Positions 1 through 6,346 of a DNA stretch of 24,551 nt are shown here, in pieces (the first letter of the stretch is position 1; each line of letters starts with the position of its first letter). Source of the stretch: a virus; the IMG/VR virus record IMGVR_UViG_3300023054_000025, positions 1 through 24,551 of that record. The stretch is one strand, 5' to 3'. Made by a program: the position numbers and the translations under genes. The notes below the pieces were generated by a model, which searched no databases, was not told where the DNA came from, and saw nothing but the letters and a program-made list of their open reading frames with translations.

Positions 1-240
1 TAACCCCTCGAAAATTGTATCTTGTAATATATATAACCAAAGAGGTATGCCTGTTTTTTTTTGTAAGAGTTGATGCGGATTATTAGCTGTCTGAGCTAAA
101 CATCCGACCGCACAACCTTTTCCTTCTTTAAAGTAAATGCTTTGAATAAAATTATCCGCTTTTCTATGAGCTATTGCTAGCTCGACATACTCGGCTTTTA
201 TTTCTTCTTTATTATGATAACTTAATGTTTCTGTTTTCAT
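1..240 (-). CDS. Conserved small phage protein, partial (runs off left edge)
   Basis: An open frame starts with ATG at 240 and stays open for 80 codons to the window edge, so the C-terminus is missing. A good ribosome site (AGAGGAAAT) sits directly upstream. The visible protein is a soluble, charged helical stretch followed by GKGCAVGC, then GIPLWLYILQDTIFEGL. This pattern (a Gly/Cys-rich turn, then a 'GIP..L..L.D.IFEGL' block) recurs in small phage proteins of unknown function found in early or recombination regions; that is from memory and not checked. It is the last gene of the leftward recombination operon seen here. Its first codons and ribosome site lie inside a 37-bp repeat shared with the next gene upstream. 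I assign no function. Confidence 0.7.
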   Translation of the reverse strand, partial: MKTETLSYHNKEEIKAEYVELAIAHRKADNFIQSIYFKEGKGCAVGCLAQTANNPHQLLQKKTGIPLWLYILQDTIFEGL

Positions 241-262
241 ATTTCCTCTGATTCTAAAATTT
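226..262. repeat. 37-bp perfect direct repeat, copy 1
   Basis: Identical base for base to 368-404. On the minus strand it holds the end of one gene (AAATTTTAG), a short spacer, the ribosome site AGAGGAAAT and the first codons ATGAAAACAGAAAC of the next gene. The repeat is therefore a complete gene-junction cassette. Confidence 0.95.
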
Positions 263-382
263 CGCTATCGCCAAAGCCATCGCTTTAGCATAAGCTAGTG
301 TATCATTCACTTTTTTATTCTTTTTAATCTTTTTAACTTTATTTTTTCCGTTAATCACTATTTTTTCTGTTTCTGTTTTCAT
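254..382 (-). CDS. Small lysine-rich protein (42 aa), unknown
   Basis: A 42-codon frame begins with ATG at 382 behind AGAGGAAAT and ends with TAG at 254. The product starts MKTETEKIVING, has a strongly basic middle (KKIKKNKK) and ends in an Ala-rich helix. It is probably a small soluble, possibly nucleic-acid-binding peptide, but composition is the only hint. Its ribosome site and first five codons are identical to those of the next gene downstream, because both lie in copies of a 37-bp direct repeat. Only about 13 bases separate its stop from the next start, so the two are expected to be co-transcribed. I do not recognise a family. Confidence 0.5.
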   Translation of the reverse strand: MKTETEKIVINGKNKVKKIKKNKKVNDTLAYAKAMALAIAKF

Positions 383-404
383 ATTTCCTCTGATTCTAAA
401 ATTT
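368..404. repeat. 37-bp perfect direct repeat, copy 2
   Basis: Second copy of the junction at 226-262. It provides the ribosome site and start of the 42-aa ORF (254-382). Upstream of it, the matching AAATTTTAG falls at the end of a start-less reading frame rather than a recognisable gene. Confidence 0.95.
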
Positions 405-478
405 ATCTTTTGCCACACAAACAACTACAATCTTTTCTTTTGCTTGAGTTCTCTAATAATTCCTATCTATAATTAAAG

Positions 479-739
479 TTATTCCTTAGCTCTATATAGC
501 CTGATAGTCTCAACAGCTACCACTAGCTCGCACTTAGCTGTCAAATCTATAAAGGCTTGCCTCTGTTCCTCTGTAAGTATTGGATTAAGGAGATCGTATA
601 CCTCCTTAGAGTACTGGCGATAATCTTGATAGTCATAAATCTTCTCAAGGTTATAAACAGCTTCTATTGCTATTGGCCTCTCCTCAACCTTATAATTAAG
701 AAAGGGATTATCTTGTATCTTTTTATCATCCTTATTCAT
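479..739 (-). CDS. Hypothetical phage protein (86 aa)
   Basis: I start the gene at ATG 739 (MNKDDKKIQDNPFLNY), not at the earlier in-frame ATG at 781, because AAGGAGG lies just upstream of 739 and that start overlaps the exonuclease stop, typical of coupled phage genes. The 86-aa product is acidic and mostly helical, with no signal peptide or membrane segment. It directly follows the YqaJ-type exonuclease and so belongs to the recombination operon. I do not recognise the family. A role as an accessory to the exonuclease is only suggested by position. Confidence 0.65.
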   Translation of the reverse strand: MNKDDKKIQDNPFLNYKVEERPIAIEAVYNLEKIYDYQDYRQYSKEVYDLLNPILTEEQRQAFIDLTAKCELVVAVETIRLYRAKE

Positions 740-1676
740 TACCTCCCTCCTTAACTGAAAATCTAAAAAACTGATAACCATTAACCATCTTAGGAGGCAT
801 TAAAACCCTATTATTTTTTAGAGTATATTTTCTATCTTTAAGAGTTGTCTTTCCTAAACTATGACCTTTAAGTTTTTGAATTAATTTAGCCTCAACATCC
901 TTAAACTCGTTCTCCCAATATTTAACCTCCTTAGCTAAGTCTGATTTCATTTTCTTAGCTTCTAAATACTTCTCTAATACCTCTGCTGTCTCATCCTCTG
1001 GAATATCAATAGGAGCTTCTATTGGCTTAGTAAAAATATCAGCAAGAGTTGATTTGTCTAATCTGTTAGCCTCTGGAGGAGTATCATCATCAATACTTTT
1101 TTTAAAAGCTAAAACCTTCTCCATAGCAAAATCATAAATGCTTTGGTCAAACTTATAAAAGACACATCTAGGATTAGCTACATCTCCACCACAAACAGCA
1201 AAGATAGCTCCATAGCCTTTACCTAACAATCCTAACTGCCATTGTAATTGAAGTTGATACATTAAAGGAATCTCATCCCAAAATTGCTTTGTATGCTTAA
1301 CTTCTAAGATACCTTCCTCATCCTCAAGACCACCAAAGATTTCAGCTTGTGGATGCTCCTCTCCTATAGGAGTAATAAAAAAATCAGGAGTAGCACAAAG
1401 ATAGTCATGCTCTGAGTGCTTAAAAGTTTGATTACTCTCTACAATATTATATTGTTTATTATGCCACCTAAAGAGAGTTCCTATAGCTCCCTCTACAGCA
1501 TTACCATAAATCAAAAATGGAGAGTCCTGATTTTGCCTTTCCTTCCTACCTGTTTTCTCCATCCATAATTGTAAAGGAGAGGAGTACTCGGAAAGCCCAC
1601 AGATAATACCTATCTCCGAGCTTCCGATTAAACTCTTTCTTTCCTCTTGCCATTCTGCTTGTTCTTTATTTAACAT
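732..1676 (-). CDS. YqaJ / lambda-exonuclease family recombinase nuclease
   Basis: This 314-aa protein is a 5'-3' double-strand exonuclease of the PD-(D/E)XK superfamily. Such enzymes resect DNA ends so that a single-strand annealing protein can pair them during phage recombination. The family layout is clear: RKSLIGSSEIGIICG near residues 13-27, GNAVEGAIG with E62 near 58-66, ATPDFFI with D98, EVK with E125 and K127 as the metal and catalytic pair, and a Gln-rich helix around 141-147. A helical, lysine-rich tail of about 100 residues follows the nuclease core. The start at 1676 has AAAGGATT upstream. A DUF1351-like protein lies three genes upstream, an association common in phages. No RecT/Erf/Bet annealing partner is visible in the window and it may lie past the left edge. 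Confidence 0.9.
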   Translation of the reverse strand: MLNKEQAEWQEERKSLIGSSEIGIICGLSEYSSPLQLWMEKTGRKERQNQDSPFLIYGNAVEGAIGTLFRWHNKQYNIVESNQTFKHSEHDYLCATPDFFITPIGEEHPQAEIFGGLEDEEGILEVKHTKQFWDEIPLMYQLQLQWQLGLLGKGYGAIFAVCGGDVANPRCVFYKFDQSIYDFAMEKVLAFKKSIDDDTPPEANRLDKSTLADIFTKPIEAPIDIPEDETAEVLEKYLEAKKMKSDLAKEVKYWENEFKDVEAKLIQKLKGHSLGKTTLKDRKYTLKNNRVLMPPKMVNGYQFFRFSVKEGGNE

Positions 1677-1693
1677 TTTATAATCCTTTCAAA

Positions 1694-1885
1694 TTAAGCG
1701 TACCAAAAACCTTCACTATTCTTATTGTAATATTCTACAAGTTTATCCATGCCAATATCAGATAAGACTTCTAATAAAATAATATCAAAGGCAATATGTA
1801 GTCCTTCGTTATCTCCACCCTGTTTTTTATAAGCTGTTTCTAACTTTTTAATTCCTTCCTGTTCTATTAGTTTTAAGTCTTTCAT
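1694..1885 (-). CDS. Small hypothetical protein (63 aa)
   Basis: A 63-aa helical protein, MKDLKLIEQEGIKKLE at the N-terminus and ending NSEGFWYA. Its ATG overlaps the stop of the preceding gene by one base (TAATG), indicating translational coupling, and the exonuclease starts 17 bases after its stop. There is no signal peptide or membrane segment. I do not recognise the family. Being sandwiched between a DUF1351-like protein and the exonuclease points to the recombination operon. Confidence 0.65.
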   Translation of the reverse strand: MKDLKLIEQEGIKKLETAYKKQGGDNEGLHIAFDIILLEVLSDIGMDKLVEYYNKNSEGFWYA

Positions 1886-2154
1886 TATAATTGTCCTGCT
1901 AAATCATCCCAATAATCATCTCGCTCCATAAGAGTATCAAAAGCCTTAACAACCATACCTTTCTGATACTCCGGGTCTATTAGTAAATCCTTAATAAAAT
2001 AGACAACTACAGAATAAATAAAGTCCTCTGGTAAAGGACTCTCAGGAGCCGGCTTCTTTCCACTAATAATCTCAAAGTCTTTAAATTGTTGTCCCTTCTG
2101 CATGTAAGCTATATTAGCAATCGGGATTAAATGATTTCCAAAATTAATAAACAT
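1885..2154 (-). CDS. Small hypothetical protein (89 aa)
   Basis: An 89-aa soluble, acidic protein with no motif I recognise. Its ATG overlaps the TAA of the preceding DUF1351-like gene (TAATG), with AAAGGAGAG just upstream, so start choice and coupling are well supported. It is coupled in the same way to the next gene. The sequence has an alternating hydrophobic segment (FIYSVVVYFIKDLLI) that reads as a buried strand/helix rather than a membrane span. Confidence 0.65.
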   Translation of the reverse strand: MFINFGNHLIPIANIAYMQKGQQFKDFEIISGKKPAPESPLPEDFIYSVVVYFIKDLLIDPEYQKGMVVKAFDTLMERDDYWDDLAGQL

Positions 2155-3335
2155 TATTTCTCTCCTTTAAAGTTGATTTGATAGTTCAGATATAAGCTAT
2201 GAAGCTCTGCAATAGCATTTTCATAAGTAGGGAAAGTAGTAACCAGATACTTATTTAACTCCTTACGATACTTCTTATCCTTCTCTAGCTTCTCTTGTTC
2301 TGCTTTAGCCTTAGCCTCTGCCTCAAGTTTCTCTGCTTCTATCTTAGCTGTCGCTCTTGTTTCTGCTTCTTGTTGTAAGACTCTCTCTCTTTCTGCTTGG
2401 TCTCTTTGTTCTGCATCAGCTCTAAGCTTAGCTAGTTCAGCATCTTTCTCAGCTTCTCTTTCTTTAGCCTCCTGTCTCTCTTTGGCTTCTTGTTCTATTT
2501 TAACTAAAGTTACTTTATAAAGTCCCTCTGCTTCCTTAGCGATAATCTTAAAATCAATGTCTGACATCTTCTCAAGAGTCTCTCTGTCGTCAATAACAAA
2601 ATTAAATTTTGATAAAATTGATAACCTATCTAGGAGTCTGTCTTTAATTCTTTCCTTAGCTAAGATTTCCTCTTGATTCTTATCAAAGATATTTTTAGCC
2701 TCTGTAATTAACTTACTAAACTCATCCTGTGACATAGCCTTTAGTTTGTCTCTATCATAAGTTAAATTATACTTAGTCAAGTCCTCAAGTCTTTCTAATA
2801 GTAGAGCCTGTGCAATCTCCTCAGTCCTATAAGCTTTCTCTGCTGTATCTCTTAGGATTTGATAATCATCATCTTTAATATACTTAAGACTAGCCGGGTC
2901 AAACTCTGCTTGATACTTTGATAACTCTTGTATTCTAGATAAGTATAAAGCTTCTAATCTTTCCTCTTTCTCCCGGGCAATTCGCTCCTCTTCTTGCTTC
3001 TGTCTTAGGATTTCTAAATCAACAATATCCATCTCAGTTTTTAAATGGTCTTCACACTCAACCACTGGAGAGGTTAGCTCTTTAGCTCTACTGTCAACCT
3101 TCCTACCAAAGTCTAAGGAATCTTTCTTAAGCTCCTTCCTTCTGGCCTCAATAGAGTTCCTAAGGTTTCTTAGTTCACTCTTTTTAGTACTAGCTATATC
3201 GTAATTTACCTTATCATCAGAGTTGTCTACTTTAATAAGTAAGATTTCCTCTTTAAGCTCTGCTAGCTTGGCTAAGGTTACGTCATAAGTTATTAGCTCA
3301 TCCATTGAGCTTTTAATTTCTATGTCATTAGGCAT
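2154..3335 (-). CDS. DUF1351-like coiled-coil protein of the recombination module
   Basis: A 393-aa, highly charged, almost entirely helical protein. Residues about 1-115 resemble the DUF1351 family: a short beta-like start (ELITYDVTLAKLAELKEEI), then a lysine/arginine-rich helix with RNLRNSIEARRKELKK. Members of that family lie near phage recombinase genes, and here the YqaJ-type nuclease is in the same operon. Three similar blocks of about 60 residues follow (roughly 130-285), each built as 'R(I/L)xxLxKYxxxxDxxxLxxMxDxDFxxLxxxAxxxY'. A long Ala/Glu/Lys coiled coil occupies about 285-355, and a short globular end follows. No strong ribosome site precedes the ATG at 3335. Its biochemical role is not known. 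Binding or scaffolding for the nuclease is inference from context. Confidence 0.6.
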   Translation of the reverse strand: MPNDIEIKSSMDELITYDVTLAKLAELKEEILLIKVDNSDDKVNYDIASTKKSELRNLRNSIEARRKELKKDSLDFGRKVDSRAKELTSPVVECEDHLKTEMDIVDLEILRQKQEEERIAREKEERLEALYLSRIQELSKYQAEFDPASLKYIKDDDYQILRDTAEKAYRTEEIAQALLLERLEDLTKYNLTYDRDKLKAMSQDEFSKLITEAKNIFDKNQEEILAKERIKDRLLDRLSILSKFNFVIDDRETLEKMSDIDFKIIAKEAEGLYKVTLVKIEQEAKERQEAKEREAEKDAELAKLRADAEQRDQAERERVLQQEAETRATAKIEAEKLEAEAKAKAEQEKLEKDKKYRKELNKYLVTTFPTYENAIAELHSLYLNYQINFKGEK

Positions 3336-3370
3336 GTTATTTATTGCTTTAAATGTTAAATTTATTTTTA

Positions 3371-3508
3371 CTACTCTAAAATATCGTTCTTAATTTCTAG
3401 TGTACAATCTGCTACTTTACTAGGAATATCATCAATCTTTAAGTAGATTGCTATAAACATCACTATTATTAATTCTAGGACTAAGCCTAAAAGTATATTA
3501 TCTTTCAT
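3371..3508 (-). CDS. Small single-span membrane protein (45 aa)
   Basis: The chosen start is ATG 3508, which has GAGGAT eight bases upstream; an in-frame ATG at 3523 overlaps the preceding stop as TAATG and would give 50 aa. The product has an uninterrupted hydrophobic helix (ILLGLVLELIIVMFIAIYL) followed by a polar tail with one Cys, so a single membrane span is likely. It is too short for family assignment. Position in the accessory region downstream of another small membrane protein gene suggests a host-takeover or lysis-accessory peptide, but that is a guess. Confidence 0.5.
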   Translation of the reverse strand: MKDNILLGLVLELIIVMFIAIYLKIDDIPSKVADCTLEIKNDILE

Positions 3509-3522
3509 TGTATCAATCCTCA

Positions 3523-3621
3523 TTAATAATCATTATTCTTTGGCACTACTGCATTGACTGAAACCTGTAAGCGATACTCGCTCTCCGGGACGTTCATTGA
3601 TAACATTTCTGCTCTACTCAT
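3523..3621 (-). CDS. Very small ORF (32 aa), unknown
   Basis: ATG 3621 lies eight bases inside the end of the preceding gene and has GGAG seven bases upstream, a well-placed ribosome site. The product is MSRAEMLSMNVPESEYRLQV followed by 12 polar residues. Its TAA overlaps a possible ATG of the next small gene. Overlap and ribosome site argue for real translation. I see no domain. Confidence 0.42.
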   Translation of the reverse strand: MSRAEMLSMNVPESEYRLQVSVNAVVPKNNDY

Positions 3622-3829
3622 TTTTATTCTCCATAATTATAAAATATATACTTAACTGCTTACTCCATAAGGCAATATGTAAAGCCTTAAATCTTAAGCC
3701 CATAGACTGCCAATAACTATTACTAAATCCCTTCCTAAAAGAATAAGGAGACCACCACCAGCTAAGTTTATTAACTGATAAATTCTTACCTAGTTTTATC
3801 TTTAGCTTATGGCCCCTTAATCCTCCCAC
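3614..3829 (-). CDS. Small aromatic-rich protein (71 aa), unknown
   Basis: The frame starts with GTG at 3829, overlapping the TAG of the preceding gene by one base, and ends at 3614. No better start is visible downstream. The centre is rich in Trp, Tyr and Phe (LSWWWSPYSFRKGFSNSYW, then SMGLRFKALHIALW), a pattern that looks conserved rather than random and reads like a small compact fold. There is no convincing membrane helix. I do not recognise a family name. Confidence 0.5.
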   Translation of the reverse strand: MGGLRGHKLKIKLGKNLSVNKLSWWWSPYSFRKGFSNSYWQSMGLRFKALHIALWSKQLSIYFIIMENKNE

Positions 3830-4086
3830 TACAGCCCACTAACAGGAAAGCCACTCAAAGCCCAAGGGATAATATGACATACAAATACATAGCCTACAGC
3901 TAGGAGCATGGAGTACATAAAGACCTGCTCTATAACCCTCTCTACTTCTAGCTCTCTCTTTCTTTTTGCATACTGACTAAGATAAGGCTCGGGCATTTTG
4001 ATTGCCTCTGCCATTAGTCTTTTATTGTTATTTAGCTCCTGAGTAGTTACTAAATCTTGTTCGTTTAGTTTGATTACATTTGACAT
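3829..4086 (-). CDS. Small membrane protein (85 aa), unknown
   Basis: ATG 4086 is preceded by GAGGGTAATAAA, an acceptable ribosome site. Residues 1-50 are polar and basic (ending YAKRKRELEVERVIEQ). Residues about 55-80 form one hydrophobic helix, VFMYSMLLAVGYVFVCHIIPW. The charge pattern suggests an N-in single-span protein, with the short Gly/Pro end outside. No family recognised. It sits just downstream of a broken DUF932-type gene in the accessory region. Confidence 0.6.
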   Translation of the reverse strand: MSNVIKLNEQDLVTTQELNNNKRLMAEAIKMPEPYLSQYAKRKRELEVERVIEQVFMYSMLLAVGYVFVCHIIPWALSGFPVSGL

Positions 4087-4114
4087 TTTATTACCCTCAA
4101 TAATAAAGATTAAA

Positions 4115-4391
4115 TTAGTTGGCTCCTGCTTTGATTGCTGCCATCTCCTCGGCTAGTGTCCAGATAGCTTTATTAAGCTTAGAGCTTTCGTCCATAGACT
4201 TTACAGCTCTTACTTTCCTTAACTGTCTTTAATGATATTACTTCTCTTGGAATCCATCCAAAATCTCTAATGACTTTAATAGGCTCTATAGTATCTATGT
4301 GCTGATACTTCTCGCTAGTTTCTTGATGTGAGTTTTCATTAAAAAGTATTGGGTAACTTTCTAAGTTGATTTCGTTTAATTCGTTATACAT
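4115..4391 (-). pseudogene. DUF932-type phage protein with the central part deleted
   Basis: ATG 4391 (GAGGGGG upstream) opens a 70-codon frame ending at 4179. Its residues about 27-55 (EKYQHIDTIEPIKVIRDFGW and on) match the start of DUF932 phage/plasmid proteins, which typically read '..YxFIPTxxVIxxLxxxGWxPVxA..'. In another frame, 4115-4228 encodes RAVKSMDESSKLNKAIWTLA and then EEMAAIKAGAN, resembling the extreme C-terminus of the same family ('RAV..I....KLNKALW.LAEKMAELK'). Family members are usually well over 200 aa. Here the ends lie almost side by side in different frames, so roughly the middle 150-200 residues are gone. The 70-aa N-terminal peptide may still be made from its good ribosome site. 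Family recognition is from memory. Confidence 0.65.
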
Positions 4392-4420
4392 TTTTATTCC
4401 CCCTCAAAGAATAATTAAAG

Positions 4421-4429
4421 TTTATATCA
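4421..4429 (-). promoter_or_regulatory. Candidate extended -10 promoter for the left operon
   Basis: In the 115-bp gap 4392-4506, the largest non-coding stretch in the window, the minus strand reads TGATATAAA, i.e. TGn followed by TATAAA, about 30 bases before the ATG at 4391. No good -35 is found at 16-18 bases, which extended -10 promoters can tolerate. This would separate transcription of the left accessory and recombination genes from the late genes. Confidence 0.35.
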
Positions 4430-4506
4430 AAAGGATATACTAACTAGATGTTAACGTACAGTCTTTTTATGCAATTATTTTAAATATATTTAAGCCCTTG
4501 ATACTG

Positions 4507-4722
4507 CTAGATATTTGATTGAATCCAGATTAAAAGACCTTCTATTATATGCTTCTCTATGGTTAGCTGTATCTCCTTAGCTCTATTGGTACCAGATTTA
4601 AGCTCCTTAAAGATTAAATACTCTTGGCTCTGGAAGTACTCTACTATTTTCTTAACTTCATTAGACTTGTAGGAGCTTCCCTCATAGACAGATTTGAAAG
4701 TCTTATCCGGGAAGTTATACAT
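4507..4722 (-). CDS. Hypothetical protein (71 aa)
   Basis: ATG 4722 follows the beta-helix gene stop by a few bases, with TTGGAGA about eight bases upstream. The 71-aa product (MYNFPDKTFKSVYEGSSYKS then a helical, charged remainder ending in IWIQSNI) has no signal peptide and no membrane span. It is the last gene before the non-coding gap. I do not recognise the family. Confidence 0.55.
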   Translation of the reverse strand: MYNFPDKTFKSVYEGSSYKSNEVKKIVEYFQSQEYLIFKELKSGTNRAKEIQLTIEKHIIEGLLIWIQSNI

Positions 4723-4725
4723 AGG

Positions 4726-5949
4726 CTATTCTCCAATCGGTATAAATAAAGTTGAGCCACCACCACCGCCACCTGATGTTTGTGATTGGACTGCTCCAAT
4801 GTCTTTATCAAGGGAGGATGTCCCTCTATATTCTGGTAATAAAGTAAGGTCTCCATTTACAATATCGGTAAAAGGAGTTTCGTCTAATATAACATCACTG
4901 GATGTCAAGTTGTTTATAATTGTAGCACTAGCAGGAGTTACTTCTGGTGTAGTTGAATTAAAAAAAGCATTATTACCATAATCAACAATATTAAAATCAA
5001 CTCCACTGTTCCAAGTTATGCTTGTTGCTCCTGCTCCGTCGAACTCGTAAAATATATTATCCTTAATTGCTGAAATTGGTTGTCCGTATCCTTGCTCGTA
5101 AATCTTCATTGCTTTTAAATTTGGAAGACCGTTTCCCAAAAAGGTGTTATTTTTAATCTGGTTGTATACGCCTCCGTGGACAACAATCATTGGGTACGTT
5201 GTGGAAACTGTGTTTGTAACTTCAAATACATTTCCTTCGAATCCGCAAGGCGAAGAATTTGCGTATTTGCCTATGTCTATTGGGTAATTAAATTGTCCCC
5301 ATCTAAAATAACTATTTCTAAAATTTTGCTGAACTCCTCCATTTCCATCATTATAAAGAATAAATCCTGTTGTGTTATCTTTTTTAAAAAAAACATTTTC
5401 AAAAGTATTTTGATAATACTGCATATATAAAAAATTCCTCTCGCCACTTAGTCCGTTGTCGTTTATTTCTACATCTTTCCAAATCGGGTAACCTCCGCTG
5501 TGCATACCATATTGGTGGTTTGGAATTGTTATTTTTAAATTTTTGTAAATAAATGAAATATCTCTTGCGTTTAGCCCTCCAAACTGCGTTGTAATGGAAG
5601 AAAAATCCAATACTGCAACGTGCTCTATTTCGGGTCTATTGTCTGGAAAAGTTATCTTGGCATTTCCTCCATCGTTTGCCCCTGACACTGTGAAGGTTTT
5701 GTCGTAATCGTTTTTTGTAAATCCTGTCTCGGTACTCCATCCTGCCGTGCAAACTTCGTTGTCGCTAATCAGGCACGTGTCTCCGGAACTTGAAACGTCC
5801 ACACATTTTTGAATAGTTAAATAAGCAGTTGGCAATGAGTTGCCATCATTTGAGTCACTTCCAGTTGTACATCTAACATATCTCGTCGCACCAAAAGCAA
5901 CATTAACAAATAAGAAAAAAGTAATTAGAAATTTAAAAATGTTTTTCAT
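4726..5949 (-). CDS. Secreted right-handed beta-helix protein
   Basis: I start at ATG 5949 (MKNIFKFLITFFLFVNVAFG), giving 407 aa. This start overlaps the previous stop as ATGA and yields a clean Sec signal peptide; the in-frame start at 5976 would bury it. After the signal comes ATRYVRCTTGSDSNDGNS and an 'LTIQKCVD...GDTCLI' turn, the usual opening of pectate-lyase-like beta-helix proteins. Repeated N-rich rungs follow (FENVFFKKDNT, IKNNTFLGNG, IKDNIFYEFDG). The end has DIGAVQ, like the 'DIGAFE' close of choice-of-anchor-Q-type helices, then six Gly and STLFIPIGE. I see no certain catalytic set, so depolymerase or adhesin are both open. CpG is denser in its first two thirds than in flanking genes, suggesting recent acquisition. 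Confidence 0.75.
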   Translation of the reverse strand: MKNIFKFLITFFLFVNVAFGATRYVRCTTGSDSNDGNSLPTAYLTIQKCVDVSSSGDTCLISDNEVCTAGWSTETGFTKNDYDKTFTVSGANDGGNAKITFPDNRPEIEHVAVLDFSSITTQFGGLNARDISFIYKNLKITIPNHQYGMHSGGYPIWKDVEINDNGLSGERNFLYMQYYQNTFENVFFKKDNTTGFILYNDGNGGVQQNFRNSYFRWGQFNYPIDIGKYANSSPCGFEGNVFEVTNTVSTTYPMIVVHGGVYNQIKNNTFLGNGLPNLKAMKIYEQGYGQPISAIKDNIFYEFDGAGATSITWNSGVDFNIVDYGNNAFFNSTTPEVTPASATIINNLTSSDVILDETPFTDIVNGDLTLLPEYRGTSSLDKDIGAVQSQTSGGGGGGSTLFIPIGE

Positions 5950-6341
5950 TGTTCTAGTCCGTAACAAACTGTCCATCTAATATCTCCAGTAGCACTAGAA
6001 GTAATTTCAATACCTTTCGCCTCTGCTAGTTTGATAATCTTATTATTCAAGGTAAATACAGCGGGCTGATTTTCTAATAAGTTATTTGAATAAAAAGCAT
6101 CACCATCTTCTTCCCCTAATGTAACAAGACTAGTGGTTGCTCCTATATTCTGGACATAAATTTTATAAACAACTATCTGCTTATCAGCAACCCCATCAAC
6201 GGCTAAGAGAGTTGTAGCTGTTGTAATTCCCGTACCCTCATCACTAACACAAATAGCTGGAGACAACTGAAACCTCTCAACCTGTGCAAAAGATAATACC
6301 GGGACTAAAAGTAAAACTAAGAGTAATAATATTTTTTTCAT
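5946..6341 (-). CDS. Small secreted protein (131 aa), unknown
   Basis: Residues 1-19 are a textbook Sec signal peptide (MKKILLLLVLLLVPVLSFA) with predicted cleavage before QVERF. The mature part of about 112 residues is beta-rich and Thr/Ala-rich, with two Cys, one near each end, that could form a disulphide outside the cytoplasm. It is coupled to the beta-helix gene by an ATGA overlap, so the two are probably made together. Phage virion proteins assemble in the cytoplasm and do not need a signal peptide, so I infer an action on the host envelope or surface. No family recognised. Confidence 0.65.
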   Translation of the reverse strand: MKKILLLLVLLLVPVLSFAQVERFQLSPAICVSDEGTGITTATTLLAVDGVADKQIVVYKIYVQNIGATTSLVTLGEEDGDAFYSNNLLENQPAVFTLNNKIIKLAEAKGIEITSSATGDIRWTVCYGLEQ

Positions 6342-6346
6342 TTTCT

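Noticed and set aside
226-404. The 37-bp repeat as an attachment site or CRISPR unit
   Set aside because: There are just two copies, each containing coding starts and a ribosome site, and no integrase or Cas gene is near; gene-junction duplication explains it better.
4480-4493. Perfect AT-only palindrome TTAAATATATTTAA as a terminator
   Set aside because: The stem would be all A-T with no loop and there is no following T-tract on the minus strand; it is more likely chance in AT-rich DNA, although an operator cannot be excluded.
4644-4981. Overlapping short frames on both strands around the end of the beta-helix gene (4644-4856 minus, 4694-4981 plus)
   Set aside because: Both overlap the well-supported beta-helix and 71-aa genes in other frames; the poly-Pro stretch of the plus-strand frame is just the antisense of the poly-Gly linker.
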